NCBI GenBank assembly: GCA_949297575.1
Contig: CASFTB010000002.1
Coordinates: 56,277 to 120,276, forward strand
DNA length: 64,000 bases
From: an uncultured Bacillota bacterium
Lineage (GTDB): Bacteria; Bacillota; Clostridia; Christensenellales; Borkfalkiaceae
Direction of reading: 5' to 3'
Part shown: one piece after another, positions 22,702-32,839 of the stretch
How positions within the stretch are numbered: the first letter of the stretch is position 1
How the letters are laid out: each line of letters starts with the position of its first letter
Position numbers and translations under genes: made by a program
Notes under the pieces: model-generated
Database searches by the model: none
Seen by the model: only the letters and a program-made list of their open reading frames with translations
Told to the model about the DNA's origin: nothing

Positions 22702-22729
22702 TTGACATTTGTTTTTGTATGGATATAAT
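22702..22729 (+). promoter_or_regulatory. Promoter of groES-groEL
   Basis: TTGACA (22702-22707), 16 bp, TATAAT (22724-22729), between the two CIRCE sites. Confidence 0.85.
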
Positions 22730-22739
22730 ATATAGTAAA

Positions 22740-22766
22740 TTAGCACTCAGGTACGAATAGTGCTAA
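22740..22766 (+). promoter_or_regulatory. CIRCE operator 2 (HrcA site)
   Basis: TTAGCACTC, 9 bp, TAGTGCTAA: one mismatch in the right arm. It overlaps the expected transcription start, the usual place for repression by HrcA. The hrcA gene is not in the window. Confidence 0.92.
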
Positions 22767-22797
22767 CCCATACAGAATAATATTGGAGGCGTAAGCA

Positions 22798-23082
22798 ATG
22801 AACATCAAACCTTTATTCGATAAAGTAGTCGTTGAAAGCGTCGAAAAAGAGGAAAAGACCAAAAGCGGTTTTATCCTCCCCTCCTCGGCGCAGGAAAAGC
22901 CGCAGACGGCGCGCGTCGTCGCTGTCGGCCCCGGCGGCACGGTCGACGGGAAGGAAGTGAAGATGGTCGTCAAAGTCGGCGATACCATTCTCTACTCCAA
23001 GTACTCCGGCAGTGAGTTCAAGGTAGACGGAAAAGAATTCACCATCATCAAACAGGGAGATATCCTTGCGATCGTTGAGTAA
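22798..23082 (+). CDS. groES: Co-chaperonin GroES
   Basis: A 94-residue Hsp10 that caps GroEL in ATP-driven folding. IKPLFDKVVVE at the N-terminus, the mobile loop (KTKSGFILPSSAQEKPQ, residues 20-36) that contacts GroEL, and GDTILYSKYSGSEF are clear. GGAGG precedes the ATG by 7 bases. First gene of the groESL operon, controlled by two CIRCE sites. Confidence 0.98.
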   Translation: MNIKPLFDKVVVESVEKEEKTKSGFILPSSAQEKPQTARVVAVGPGGTVDGKEVKMVVKVGDTILYSKYSGSEFKVDGKEFTIIKQGDILAIVE

Positions 23083-23089
23083 AGTTTGA

Positions 23090-24739
<1,650 letters not shown>

Positions 24740-24769
24740 TGATTTAACTGCTTTCCGCAGAACATGTAT

Positions 24770-24800
24770 AAGAGCGAGGCTTTTACAGCCCCGCTCTTTT
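24770..24800 (+). terminator. Terminator of groESL
   Basis: AGAGCG.GGCT / AGCC.CGCTCT stem followed by TTTT on the plus strand, 30 bp after the groEL stop. Confidence 0.85.
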
Positions 24801-25126
24801 CACTCCCTTCTTCCTTTTTTATCTATTCTTTCGCCGGCTTCCTCGGCGTTGCCACTTTGCTATGCCTTCCGGAGTATAGAAATAGGGCAGACACGTTTGC
24901 CCGGGTATGGCTTCTCCATACCTCTTGCAAATCTTGTCTGCCCCGCTTATCTTTCCTCGCTTTCGGGATTTTGATTCCGGTCGGCTACTTGATTTAATTA
25001 CTAACAAAAATACTCACATACGAAAGAGGCTTTTTCTTTAATAAATACAACATCCTTGCCGTACAACAAATAAAGTCTCTCATAAATCTTAATAAGCTTC
25101 TTCCGTATATCTGTTGCAAATTAGAC
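24801..25126. other. Intergenic, structured then AT-rich; no convincing gene
   Basis: The first 200 bp hold several short inverted repeats, the best a nested pair at 24885-24943 (see next entry). The rest is AT-rich and leads into the RHS fragment. Short reading frames cross it on both strands without ribosome binding sites; the minus-strand one (24819-25007, TTG start) is basic and may be a relic of a gene end. Confidence 0.5.
24885..24943. repeat. Nested inverted repeat (hairpin within hairpin)
   Basis: Outer arms GGGCAGACA / TGTCTGCCC are perfect; middle arms GTTTGC / GCAAAT pair with one wobble; inner arms GGTATGG / CCATACC are perfect with a 5-base loop. No T-tail on either strand, so it is not a terminator. 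Origin unknown; it could be an end of a lost mobile element or a structured RNA. Confidence 0.6.
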
Positions 25127-26125
25127 TCATTTTAAAATCATTACTTCATTATATTTCGGTGTATATAATATCATAATCTCTCTGCCTATCAGTTTTTTAA
25201 ACACTATTGAATATTTTCTACTTATTATTAAAAGATGTCGATTATTATATAGAAACCGAATTCCTATTTTCATAGGCCTCGCTAACACATTACCCGCCTC
25301 CGAAAATTTGAAAGGTATAACCCTACGTTCTATAATTTCGTCATCAGTCAACCATTTCTCTACATTTCTTTTTATTATACAATTACGAAAATATAAAACA
25401 ACTGCAATAATAATCATAATAGCAGATATACAGATTATAAAAGTCATTCCAATTTGCAAGTCAATATCATTAACCTCTGGAACCAAACTCCACATCAAAA
25501 TTCCACAACATACAATAAGAAGAACAATAAAAACACATAACAAAGCTATTATATATTTCAGTGGCGTCCTTATAGATTGTGATATTACTTTATTAATCCT
25601 AATGCCACTTATTGCAGTGTTACCCAACCAAGACGCAAACAACTGTCCTCCATAGCGTGCAATTTGCCCTATGCCATACGAGAAAGCACCACTAATTGCC
25701 CCTACTAAAATATCTACAGCAAACTGTTTCCAATTTAATTCTCCCAATCCTGCTTGCACTGTTAATGATGCAACAGCTCCCAAAGCCACACCGGTTACAA
25801 CAGCAGCCGCTAATCCTCCAGTAGTCACTGTTAGCACACCAGCTCCTACAACAGCTATAACCGTCACAATTCCAGCAATAAGCCATTCCCACCATGCAGT
25901 GGTACCGTAGGGATCTGTATACATCACAGGATTATTATAACAATAATTGTAAACATTCAACCCGTTGATGTTTTCGGGGTCGAGATAATCTGCGCTGTCC
26001 GGGCTGATAAACCTCCCCACTTCGGGGTCGTAGTATCGGCTGTTCAGGTAGTATAAGCTCGTCTCCGCAGACAAAATCAAGCTCTTGTTCAGCTCTATTG
26101 TATCATGACATTTCATCAATGTCAA
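25127..26125 (-). CDS. Orphan RHS-repeat C-terminal fragment joined to a membrane domain
   Basis: A 332-residue frame. Residues about 24-75 are the conserved end of an RHS core (YYLNSRYYDPEVGRF, NVYNYCYNNPVMYTDPYG), which normally follows more than a thousand residues of shell that are absent here. Next comes an Ala/Gly/Val-rich pretoxin-like stretch (75-160), then two membrane helices (about 190-210 and 225-250) and a beta-rich basic end (DDEIIERR...GREIMILYTPKYNEVMI) that resembles a stand-alone small membrane protein, not a nuclease toxin. Strongly AT-rich from about 25130 to 25900, unlike neighbours. The real start is unclear: a good promoter lies inside the frame's first codons. Likely a remnant or recombined RHS cassette. 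Confidence 0.6.
   Translation of the reverse strand: MTLMKCHDTIELNKSLILSAETSLYYLNSRYYDPEVGRFISPDSADYLDPENINGLNVYNYCYNNPVMYTDPYGTTAWWEWLIAGIVTVIAVVGAGVLTVTTGGLAAAVVTGVALGAVASLTVQAGLGELNWKQFAVDILVGAISGAFSYGIGQIARYGGQLFASWLGNTAISGIRINKVISQSIRTPLKYIIALLCVFIVLLIVCCGILMWSLVPEVNDIDLQIGMTFIICISAIMIIIAVVLYFRNCIIKRNVEKWLTDDEIIERRVIPFKFSEAGNVLARPMKIGIRFLYNNRHLLIISRKYSIVFKKLIGREIMILYTPKYNEVMILK
26097..26125 (-). promoter_or_regulatory. Promoter with overlapping palindrome at the RHS fragment
   Basis: TTGACA (26120-26125), 17 bp, TACAAT (26097-26102) on the minus strand. A perfect inverted repeat TGACATT-GATGA-AATGTCA covers the -35 and spacer, as an operator would. Confidence 0.55.
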
Positions 26126-26191
26126 TTTTTTATCAAAAACGATCCGTATATTAAAAAGAGCCGCAGCAAGGGCAGCTCTTCATTCCTATAT

Positions 26192-27412
26192 TCAAAGTAT
26201 TTTACGCAAGATCTTTGTCAGCGCATATTTGCAATGCTCGTAAGTCAACCCGCCCTGAAAATAAGCGATGTACGGCTCTTTGATTGGTGCGTCCGCCGAA
26301 AGCTCGATGGAAGCTCCCTGCACAAAAGTGCCTGCCGCCATGATGACCTGTTCCTGATAGCCGGGCATATCCCACGGCTCGAGCGTCACAAAGCTGTCTA
26401 CAGGCGAGGCCTCCTGCACTGCCTGGATAAATCCTACGAGCTGCTCCTTCGTTTCAAAGCGGATAGCCCTCGTGATGTCATACGGCGCCACCTCGACGGA
26501 AGGTGAAGTAACAAAACCCAATTTTTGCAGGCAAGCACCGATCAACAGCCCGCCCTTGAGCGCCTGTGCCACGACATGCGGCGCAAGGAATACACCTTCA
26601 TAAAAATACTGATAGCCGAAAGCGTACGACCCGACCTCAGCTCCAACCGAAGGAGCCGTCATTCGACAGGCGATCTTATCTACATATTCACGCTTGCCGA
26701 CGATATAGCCGCCCGTCGGCGCGATACCTCCACCCGCATTTTTGATGAGCGACCCGACGCATATATCCGCACCGTTCTGCGTCGGCTCGCTCTCCTCCAC
26801 AAACTCACCATAACAGTTATCGACGAAGATACAGCCGCCAAAACCGCAGCCCCGGACAAAAGAACACGCATCGGCGATCTTCTCTTCACTCAGCGCATCG
26901 CGCCACGCGTAGCCGCGGGAGCGCTGAATAAAGACCACTTTTACGGCAGGATCACGCAAACCTTCCCGGATCTTTTCGCGGTCGAACTCACCATTCAAAA
27001 GGTCGCATTTTTTAAAAGCGATCCCGTAATCGGCCAGCGAACCATTGTCCTTCCCTGCGATCACGTCCTGCAGCGTATCGTACGGATCTCCCGCAATGGA
27101 AAAGAGCGTATCTCCCGTCCTTAGCAAGCCAAACAGCCCCACCGTCAAAGCATGCGTACCGGAAAGGATGTTCGGAGAAACGAGTCCGGCCTCTGCCCCA
27201 AATATATCGGCAAAGAGCGCCCCAAGCGTATCCCGCCCCTCATCGCCGTATCCGTAACCGCTCGATCCAGCAAAATGCCGCAGCGCGATCTTGTTCTTCT
27301 GAAATGCATGCATCACTTTACACTGATTTTTATAGGCGATCTCATCGATACGCGCAAATTGCCGCGCGAGCGCGGCTTCGCTTTCTCTGATCAGTTCTTC
27401 AATGTTTTCCAT
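26192..27412 (-). CDS. Methionine gamma-lyase family protein (YnbB-like, PLP-dependent)
   Basis: A 406-residue PLP enzyme of the family once called aluminium resistance protein. GYGDEGRDTLGALFADIFGAE near residue 53, FVDNCYGEFVEE (Asp of the PLP site) and the lysine motif GSLIKNAGGGIAPTGGYIVG near 225 are visible. The real substrate in this family is not settled. Position next to miaA-mutL-mutS matches Bacillus, where ynbB follows hfq and precedes glnR; hfq is not seen here. Its start overlaps the miaA end by 22 bp, so it is the last gene of that operon. Confidence 0.9.
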   Translation of the reverse strand: MENIEELIRESEAALARQFARIDEIAYKNQCKVMHAFQKNKIALRHFAGSSGYGYGDEGRDTLGALFADIFGAEAGLVSPNILSGTHALTVGLFGLLRTGDTLFSIAGDPYDTLQDVIAGKDNGSLADYGIAFKKCDLLNGEFDREKIREGLRDPAVKVVFIQRSRGYAWRDALSEEKIADACSFVRGCGFGGCIFVDNCYGEFVEESEPTQNGADICVGSLIKNAGGGIAPTGGYIVGKREYVDKIACRMTAPSVGAEVGSYAFGYQYFYEGVFLAPHVVAQALKGGLLIGACLQKLGFVTSPSVEVAPYDITRAIRFETKEQLVGFIQAVQEASPVDSFVTLEPWDMPGYQEQVIMAAGTFVQGASIELSADAPIKEPYIAYFQGGLTYEHCKYALTKILRKIL

Positions 27413-28308
27413 ATCAATTCTTCGACCTTCTCCTCGTTATCTTTGTCTTTCGGATCGAGCCAAACGATCCCCGGCAATTTTTTAAAAAAAGTAATTTGCC
27501 TCTTTGCATAGTTGCGCGTATTTTGTTTTATCATGTCACGCATAGTACTGTGCGAAATCTCATTTTTTAAATATTTGACGACTTCTTTATAACCGATCCC
27601 CTGCATACACTGGCAGCTTTCGCCGACCGAGGCATACAGCCTTTCGACCTCTTCAACGAGCCCTGCCGCGATCATCTCGTCCACACGCTCTTCAATGCGT
27701 GCATACAGTTCGCTGCGCGGATGATCAAAAGCGACGGCGACGTACGGCCGACGGGCAGCAAACCCGTCTGCCTGTTCCGACTTCTTTTTTCCCGTCAGGA
27801 CATAGATCTCGAGTGCGCGCACGACGCGGCGCACGTCATTCGGGTGCAGCTGCCTTGCGCTCTCCGCGTCCACGTCCGCAAGCAGGGCATGCAGCGCCTC
27901 GTTTCCTTTCTCCTTCGCTATGCGTTCATATTTTTCACGCAGCGCGGGGTCTTTGCCGGCGCCTCCCTGCCCCCTCGCAAACAAGATCGACTGAATATAG
28001 AATCCCGTCCCCCCGCAGAGGATCGGCACTTTGTCCTCCGCAAGCAGCCTCTCGCAGATCGGAAGCGCCTTCTCCTCATAATCGCTCACCGAAAAACTAT
28101 CCGAAGGCGCGACGACGTCGATCATGTGGTGCGGCACGCCGCACATCTCTTCGGTAGTCGGTTTTGCCGTCCCGATATTCAACCCCCTGTACACGAGCAT
28201 GCAATCCGCAGAAACGACTTCGCTCCCCAGCCGCCGCGCCATGCGCACGGCAAAGGATGTCTTGCCCGATGCAGTCGCCCCGCACACCGCAAGGATGCCG
28301 TTCATCAT
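27391..28308 (-). CDS. miaA: tRNA dimethylallyltransferase
   Basis: A 305-residue enzyme adding dimethylallyl to A37 of tRNAs that read U-starting codons. The P-loop GATASGKTSFA is at residues 9-19, followed by SADCMLVYRGLNIGTAKPT (with the catalytic Asp and Thr region), and the family motif GIGYKEVVKYL near 250. The product is then methylthiolated by MiaB, whose gene is two genes upstream. The start shares its A with the mutL stop (TGATG), showing coupled translation. DMAPP comes from IspH, also in this window. Confidence 0.96.
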   Translation of the reverse strand: MMNGILAVCGATASGKTSFAVRMARRLGSEVVSADCMLVYRGLNIGTAKPTTEEMCGVPHHMIDVVAPSDSFSVSDYEEKALPICERLLAEDKVPILCGGTGFYIQSILFARGQGGAGKDPALREKYERIAKEKGNEALHALLADVDAESARQLHPNDVRRVVRALEIYVLTGKKKSEQADGFAARRPYVAVAFDHPRSELYARIEERVDEMIAAGLVEEVERLYASVGESCQCMQGIGYKEVVKYLKNEISHSTMRDMIKQNTRNYAKRQITFFKKLPGIVWLDPKDKDNEEKVEELIWKTLKN

Positions 28309-30263
28309 CAGACGATCCTCTTGAACATCTTTTCTATCTCATGTTTTGAAAGCTTCACCGCGACGGGGCGTCCGTGCGGGCATTTCAGCCCCATGTCTCC
28401 GCGAAGCATCTCAAACAGTTTCTCTTTTTCCGCCTCCGTCAGGATCATCCCCCCTTTCACCGCATGCTTGCAGGCGGACATGGCGATCTTGTCCCGCAGG
28501 ACCTCGCTCAGGCGGATACCGCGCAGCGAGCCGACCTCGCGCAGCAATTCATCAAAAAAAGAGCGCAGATCGATGTCCTGCAGATCGAGCGGAACAGCGG
28601 ACACTTTAAAACTGTTTTCACCGAATTCTTCAAATTCAAAACCGATCTCGCGGATCTTTTCGGCATTTTCGTAGAGGAAGGAAAACTCCTCCCTGTTCAC
28701 GCTCAGAACATACGGAACGAGGAGCGGCTGCCGTACGACTTTACGCGCTTCCATCTCTTCTCTCAGCCTGTCAAAGATCAGGCGCTCATGTGCCGCATGC
28801 TGGTCGATGAGATAGGCGTCCTCTCCCTCTTCATAAATGAGGTAAGTATTGAACAGGCATCCCCTGTACTCCGCACGCTCGAGCAAAAGTTTTTGCTGTT
28901 TTGCCTTCTGCTCCAGCGCTTCGAGATACCTCTTGTTTTCCAAAAAGACGGCGTCGCCCTGTGCATCCCGCGCCTCTCTTTCCCGCGCCGCGCTGTCGCG
29001 GAACTCTAAAAGGGCGCCGCCCTTCATCTGCGAAGGCTTTGCAAAGTCAAAGAGCCCGGCAGAACTCTCCGTCCTCGCTCCCCCTACGCTCACGCCGCGG
29101 GGCCTTTCCGCACCCTCCGCAGCGCAGACATCCGCCTTTCTATCGGAAGCGTTATCATCACCCGGCTCACCCTTCGGGAAGGAGACAGACCCGCTCTCTT
29201 CCCTCGCTTTTGTATAGCTCTCCGAAGGAGCCGCAGAATCTTCCTTCTTCGCACCGACGACGTATTCCAACGCACTCGCATTGCCGTCCAAAACAGCGGA
29301 AATGACGGAATAAATGCAGCCGTAGATGACCTGATTGTTTTCAAACCGCACATCCGATTTGTTCGGATGAACATTTACATCTACAATTTCAGGCGGAATG
29401 TCTATATACAGCACGTAAAGCGGGTACTGACGCTTCATCAGGTAGCTCGCGTATGCATTTGCCACCGCCGATCCGAGGGTATTGTTTATGACATACCGGC
29501 CGTTTACGAACGTACTCTGGTACGTCCTGTTTGCCTTTGTAAACGCGGGATTTCCGAGATACCCGCGTATGCAAACGCCGTGTTTCTGCGCGTCTATTTT
29601 GTAGCACTGCGAGAGAGTATTCCCCCCGTAGACCGCGGCAAGGGCCTCATCCTCCCCGCCTCCGAACGATTGCAGGGCAAGCTTTCCGTCTATGTGATAG
29701 CGGAACGCGACGCGCGGATTTCCCAAAACAAAGCGCGCGACGATGTTCGAGATCTCCCCCTCTTCCCCCTTGTCCGACTTCATGAATTTTGCGCGGACCG
29801 GAGTATTGAAAAACAAATTTTCCGCCGCGATCTCCGTCCCGCCGCCGAGCGCGCAGGGAACGATTTCCCCCATTTTTCCTCCCGAGCAGCTCAGCTCGAA
29901 CGCCTCTGCCGCCCCCGCCGCGCGAGACCTGATGCGGACATTCGCCACGGAAGCAATGCTGGCGAGCGCCTCCCCCCTGAACCCGAGCGTGCGGATAACG
30001 TCGAGGTCCTCTGCCCGCGCGATTTTGCTCGTCGCGTGCGGTAAAAAGGCTGCGCGCAGATCCTCGCGCCCGATGCCGCTCCCGTCGTCCGTCACCAAGA
30101 TCATGTCTTTGCCGCCCCGCTCAATCGAGATCGCAATATTTTCTGCTCTCGCGTCCAGGGCGTTTTCCACGAACTCCTTGACCACGGAAGCAGGCCTTTC
30201 CACGACCTCTCCCGCCGCAATGCGGTTATAGATGCTGCTGTCGAGAATATTGATCTTTCCCAT
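28308..30263 (-). CDS. mutL: DNA mismatch repair protein MutL
   Basis: A 651-residue mismatch repair protein that couples MutS recognition to strand removal. The GHKL ATPase has NALDARAENI, DDGSGIG and TLGFRGEALASI; the middle is a variable Ser/Glu-rich linker (about 340-450). The C-terminal part holds the nuclease signature of MutL in bacteria without MutH: DQHAAHERLIFD, ACKHAVKGG and CPHGRPVAV. The last acidic residue of DQHA(x2)E(x4)E is D, a mild change. It begins one base into the mutS stop region and is tightly coupled to it. Confidence 0.96.
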   Translation of the reverse strand: MGKINILDSSIYNRIAAGEVVERPASVVKEFVENALDARAENIAISIERGGKDMILVTDDGSGIGREDLRAAFLPHATSKIARAEDLDVIRTLGFRGEALASIASVANVRIRSRAAGAAEAFELSCSGGKMGEIVPCALGGGTEIAAENLFFNTPVRAKFMKSDKGEEGEISNIVARFVLGNPRVAFRYHIDGKLALQSFGGGEDEALAAVYGGNTLSQCYKIDAQKHGVCIRGYLGNPAFTKANRTYQSTFVNGRYVINNTLGSAVANAYASYLMKRQYPLYVLYIDIPPEIVDVNVHPNKSDVRFENNQVIYGCIYSVISAVLDGNASALEYVVGAKKEDSAAPSESYTKAREESGSVSFPKGEPGDDNASDRKADVCAAEGAERPRGVSVGGARTESSAGLFDFAKPSQMKGGALLEFRDSAAREREARDAQGDAVFLENKRYLEALEQKAKQQKLLLERAEYRGCLFNTYLIYEEGEDAYLIDQHAAHERLIFDRLREEMEARKVVRQPLLVPYVLSVNREEFSFLYENAEKIREIGFEFEEFGENSFKVSAVPLDLQDIDLRSFFDELLREVGSLRGIRLSEVLRDKIAMSACKHAVKGGMILTEAEKEKLFEMLRGDMGLKCPHGRPVAVKLSKHEIEKMFKRIV

Positions 30264-32839
30264 TATACGCCTGCCTTTATTTTTTCAACGAGATCGGACA
30301 AGAGATTGAATGCCTGCATGGGCGTCACGTTGTCCATATCGATCTCCGAAAGGATGCGCTCCGCTTCGCTCGCCGCGGGCTGCCCGTCCGCCGCAGGTTC
30401 CTCCGCCGCACCGCGCGCGATGTCGTTTTTTTCCAGCTTTTTCAGGATCTTCTTCGCGCGGTCGGTCACTTCCGCAGGGATGCCCGCCAGCTTTGCGACC
30501 TCGATGCCGAAGCTCTTGTTCGCCCCGCCCCGCACGATCTTGCGCAGAAACACGATGCCCGCCGCCGTCTCGTGCACGGTCACTTTATAATTTTTCACGC
30601 CTTCAATCTTTCCCTCGAGCTCGGTCAGCTCATGATAATGCGTCGCAAACAGCGTCTTTGCGCGGATGTGTTCCGTCAGATATTCGAGCACGGACCAAGC
30701 GATGGAAAGCCCGTCGAAGGTGCTCGTCCCCCTTCCTACTTCGTCGAGGATGAGCAGCGAATTTTTCGTCGCGTTGAGCAGGATGGAGGCGACCTCCGTC
30801 ATCTCCACCATAAATGTGCTCTGATCAAAGATAAGGTTATCGCTCGCGCCGACGCGGGTAAAAATGCGGTCGGTAACGGGGATCTGCGCAGACTTTGCCG
30901 GCACAAAACAGCCGAGGTGCGCCATCAGCACGATCAATGCCGTCTGCCGCATGTACGTACTCTTTCCCGCCATATTCGGCCCGGTGATGATCATCGTATG
31001 CGTCTGCCCGTCCAGCTGCGTATCGTTCGGCACAAAGCGCTCCTTGGAGAGCGCCTCCACCACGGGGTGACGCCCGTCACGGATCAGGAGCGCCTCCCCA
31101 GCCTCCACGATCTGCGGCCTGCAATACCCGTTCTCCTTGGCGACCGTCGCAAAGGAGACGTAACAATCCAGCTGCGCGAGGCATGCGGCGAGCCTTTTGA
31201 GCGCGCCGATATTATCCGCCAGCGTCTCCTTGATGCGCCCGAACAGCTCCTCTTCCATCCGCAGACTCTTTTCAGAGCTGGTGAGGATCTTCTCTTCCAC
31301 CGCTTTGAGCTCGTCCGTTATATAGCGTTCCGCACCCGCAAGCGTCTGCCTGCGCTGATAATTGTAAGGCACTTTGCCGAGGAAGGAATTGGTCACTTCG
31401 ATGGTATAGCCGAACACCCGGTTATATTTGATCTTCAAATTTTTGATGCCCGTCTTCTCTCTTTCTGCCGCCTCCATCTCTCCGATCATCCGCGCGCCGT
31501 TGTCCCGCATGTCACGCAGCTCGTCCAGCTCCCTGCTGTACCCCCTGCGGATATAACCTCCCTCTTTGACGCTCACCGGCGGATTGTCGACAAATGCGTT
31601 TTTCAGAAGCTGCGCGAGGGCAGAAAAATCTCCGAGTCCTTCCGAGATGCGCATCGTCTCGGCAGATGAAAAACCGGACAGCTGAAATTTCAGATTCGGC
31701 AACAGCGAGAGGGATGCCCCCAGCGCCTCACAGTCGCGCGGGGTCAGATTGTTGTTGGAGATCTTCCCCGCAATGCGCTCGATGTCCCTGATGCCTTTCA
31801 GCGTATCCGCAATGCCGAGGCGGACGACGGTGCCTTCGTACAATTCATTGACCGCCGCAATGCGCGCCTCGATCTGCTCCTTTTCGCGCAGCGGGTTGAG
31901 GATGATGCGGTTGAGCAGCCTCGCTCCCATCGCTGTCTGCGTCTTGTCCAACAGCCACAACAGCGAGCCCCGCCTCTTTCCGTCGCCGATCGTGCGCGTA
32001 AGCTCCAGGTTGCGAATCGCCGCCCCGTCCAGCATCATCGTCCCCTGCCCGTTTTCGAAACGGACGCCGTCAATGATGCGGAGCGCATGCTTCTGTGTCT
32101 CGCGCAGGTATTCGACGAGCGCCCCGCACGCAGAAATGACCGTCGGCCTGTCCGCGATCCCGAAGGGTTCAAGCGTCTTGCAGCCGAGCTGTTCGAGGAG
32201 ATCTTTCTCCGCATGGCGCAGGGCAAATGCCCAAGGCACATAGCAGGACAGGGCGGGCAGAGCGCGCAGAGCGGTATTGTTCTTCGTCGCCAGCAAAAAA
32301 CCGTCGTTGCAGATGATTTCCGCCGGCGCAAGTTTCTGCAGTTGCTCCAGGCACTGCCCGATGCCCGCCTCCCCTTCATAGGCCGCACAGGCAAATTCGC
32401 CCGTTGTGATATCCGCCCAAGCGAGGGCGTACATATCGCCGTCGCGGCAGGCACACGCGATGTAATTATTCTTCTTTTCGTCGAGAAGTTCGTCCTCGAT
32501 GAGAGTCCCCGCAGAGACGACGCGGATAACATCCCTTTCCACCATCGCCCTGCCGGGCCCCGGTTCCGTGAGCTGCTCACAGATGGCGACCCTCTTCCCC
32601 AGAGCAACGAGACGCGCGATATAAGAATCCGCCGCATGATAGGGAACGCCGCACATGGGCGCGCGCTCCTCCAGGCCGCAGTCTCTGCCTGTCAGCGTCA
32701 GGTCCAGCAGCTGCGATACCTCCTTTGCGTCCTCAAAAAACATCTCATAGAAGTCACCGAGGCGATAAAAGACGATGCAGTCTTTATATTTCTCTTTGAT
32801 CTCCAGATAATGACGCATCATCGGTGAAAGCCCGCTCAT
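30263..32839 (-). CDS. mutS: DNA mismatch repair protein MutS
   Basis: An 858-residue mismatch sensor. Domain order is standard: mismatch-binding domain with the Phe-x-Glu motif region (FYRLGDFYEMFFEDA, residues about 24-38), connector, lever and clamp, then the ATPase with GPNMAGKSTYMRQ (Walker A), DEVGRGTSTFDG (Walker B and signature) and ATHYHEL. The C-terminus carries a short region for dimer and MutL contact. Length matches family. It overlaps miaB by 4 bp (ATGA type) and leads the repair part of the operon. Confidence 0.97.
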   Translation of the reverse strand: MSGLSPMMRHYLEIKEKYKDCIVFYRLGDFYEMFFEDAKEVSQLLDLTLTGRDCGLEERAPMCGVPYHAADSYIARLVALGKRVAICEQLTEPGPGRAMVERDVIRVVSAGTLIEDELLDEKKNNYIACACRDGDMYALAWADITTGEFACAAYEGEAGIGQCLEQLQKLAPAEIICNDGFLLATKNNTALRALPALSCYVPWAFALRHAEKDLLEQLGCKTLEPFGIADRPTVISACGALVEYLRETQKHALRIIDGVRFENGQGTMMLDGAAIRNLELTRTIGDGKRRGSLLWLLDKTQTAMGARLLNRIILNPLREKEQIEARIAAVNELYEGTVVRLGIADTLKGIRDIERIAGKISNNNLTPRDCEALGASLSLLPNLKFQLSGFSSAETMRISEGLGDFSALAQLLKNAFVDNPPVSVKEGGYIRRGYSRELDELRDMRDNGARMIGEMEAAEREKTGIKNLKIKYNRVFGYTIEVTNSFLGKVPYNYQRRQTLAGAERYITDELKAVEEKILTSSEKSLRMEEELFGRIKETLADNIGALKRLAACLAQLDCYVSFATVAKENGYCRPQIVEAGEALLIRDGRHPVVEALSKERFVPNDTQLDGQTHTMIITGPNMAGKSTYMRQTALIVLMAHLGCFVPAKSAQIPVTDRIFTRVGASDNLIFDQSTFMVEMTEVASILLNATKNSLLILDEVGRGTSTFDGLSIAWSVLEYLTEHIRAKTLFATHYHELTELEGKIEGVKNYKVTVHETAAGIVFLRKIVRGGANKSFGIEVAKLAGIPAEVTDRAKKILKKLEKNDIARGAAEEPAADGQPAASEAERILSEIDMDNVTPMQAFNLLSDLVEKIKAGV

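Noticed and set aside
24764..24997. A 77-codon plus-strand frame after groEL
   Set aside because: It contains the groESL terminator at its start and the nested hairpin; no ribosome binding site or motif.
28308..30263. MutL endonuclease motif with D in place of the last E
   Set aside because: A conservative change with the other nuclease motifs intact; not strong enough as a finding.
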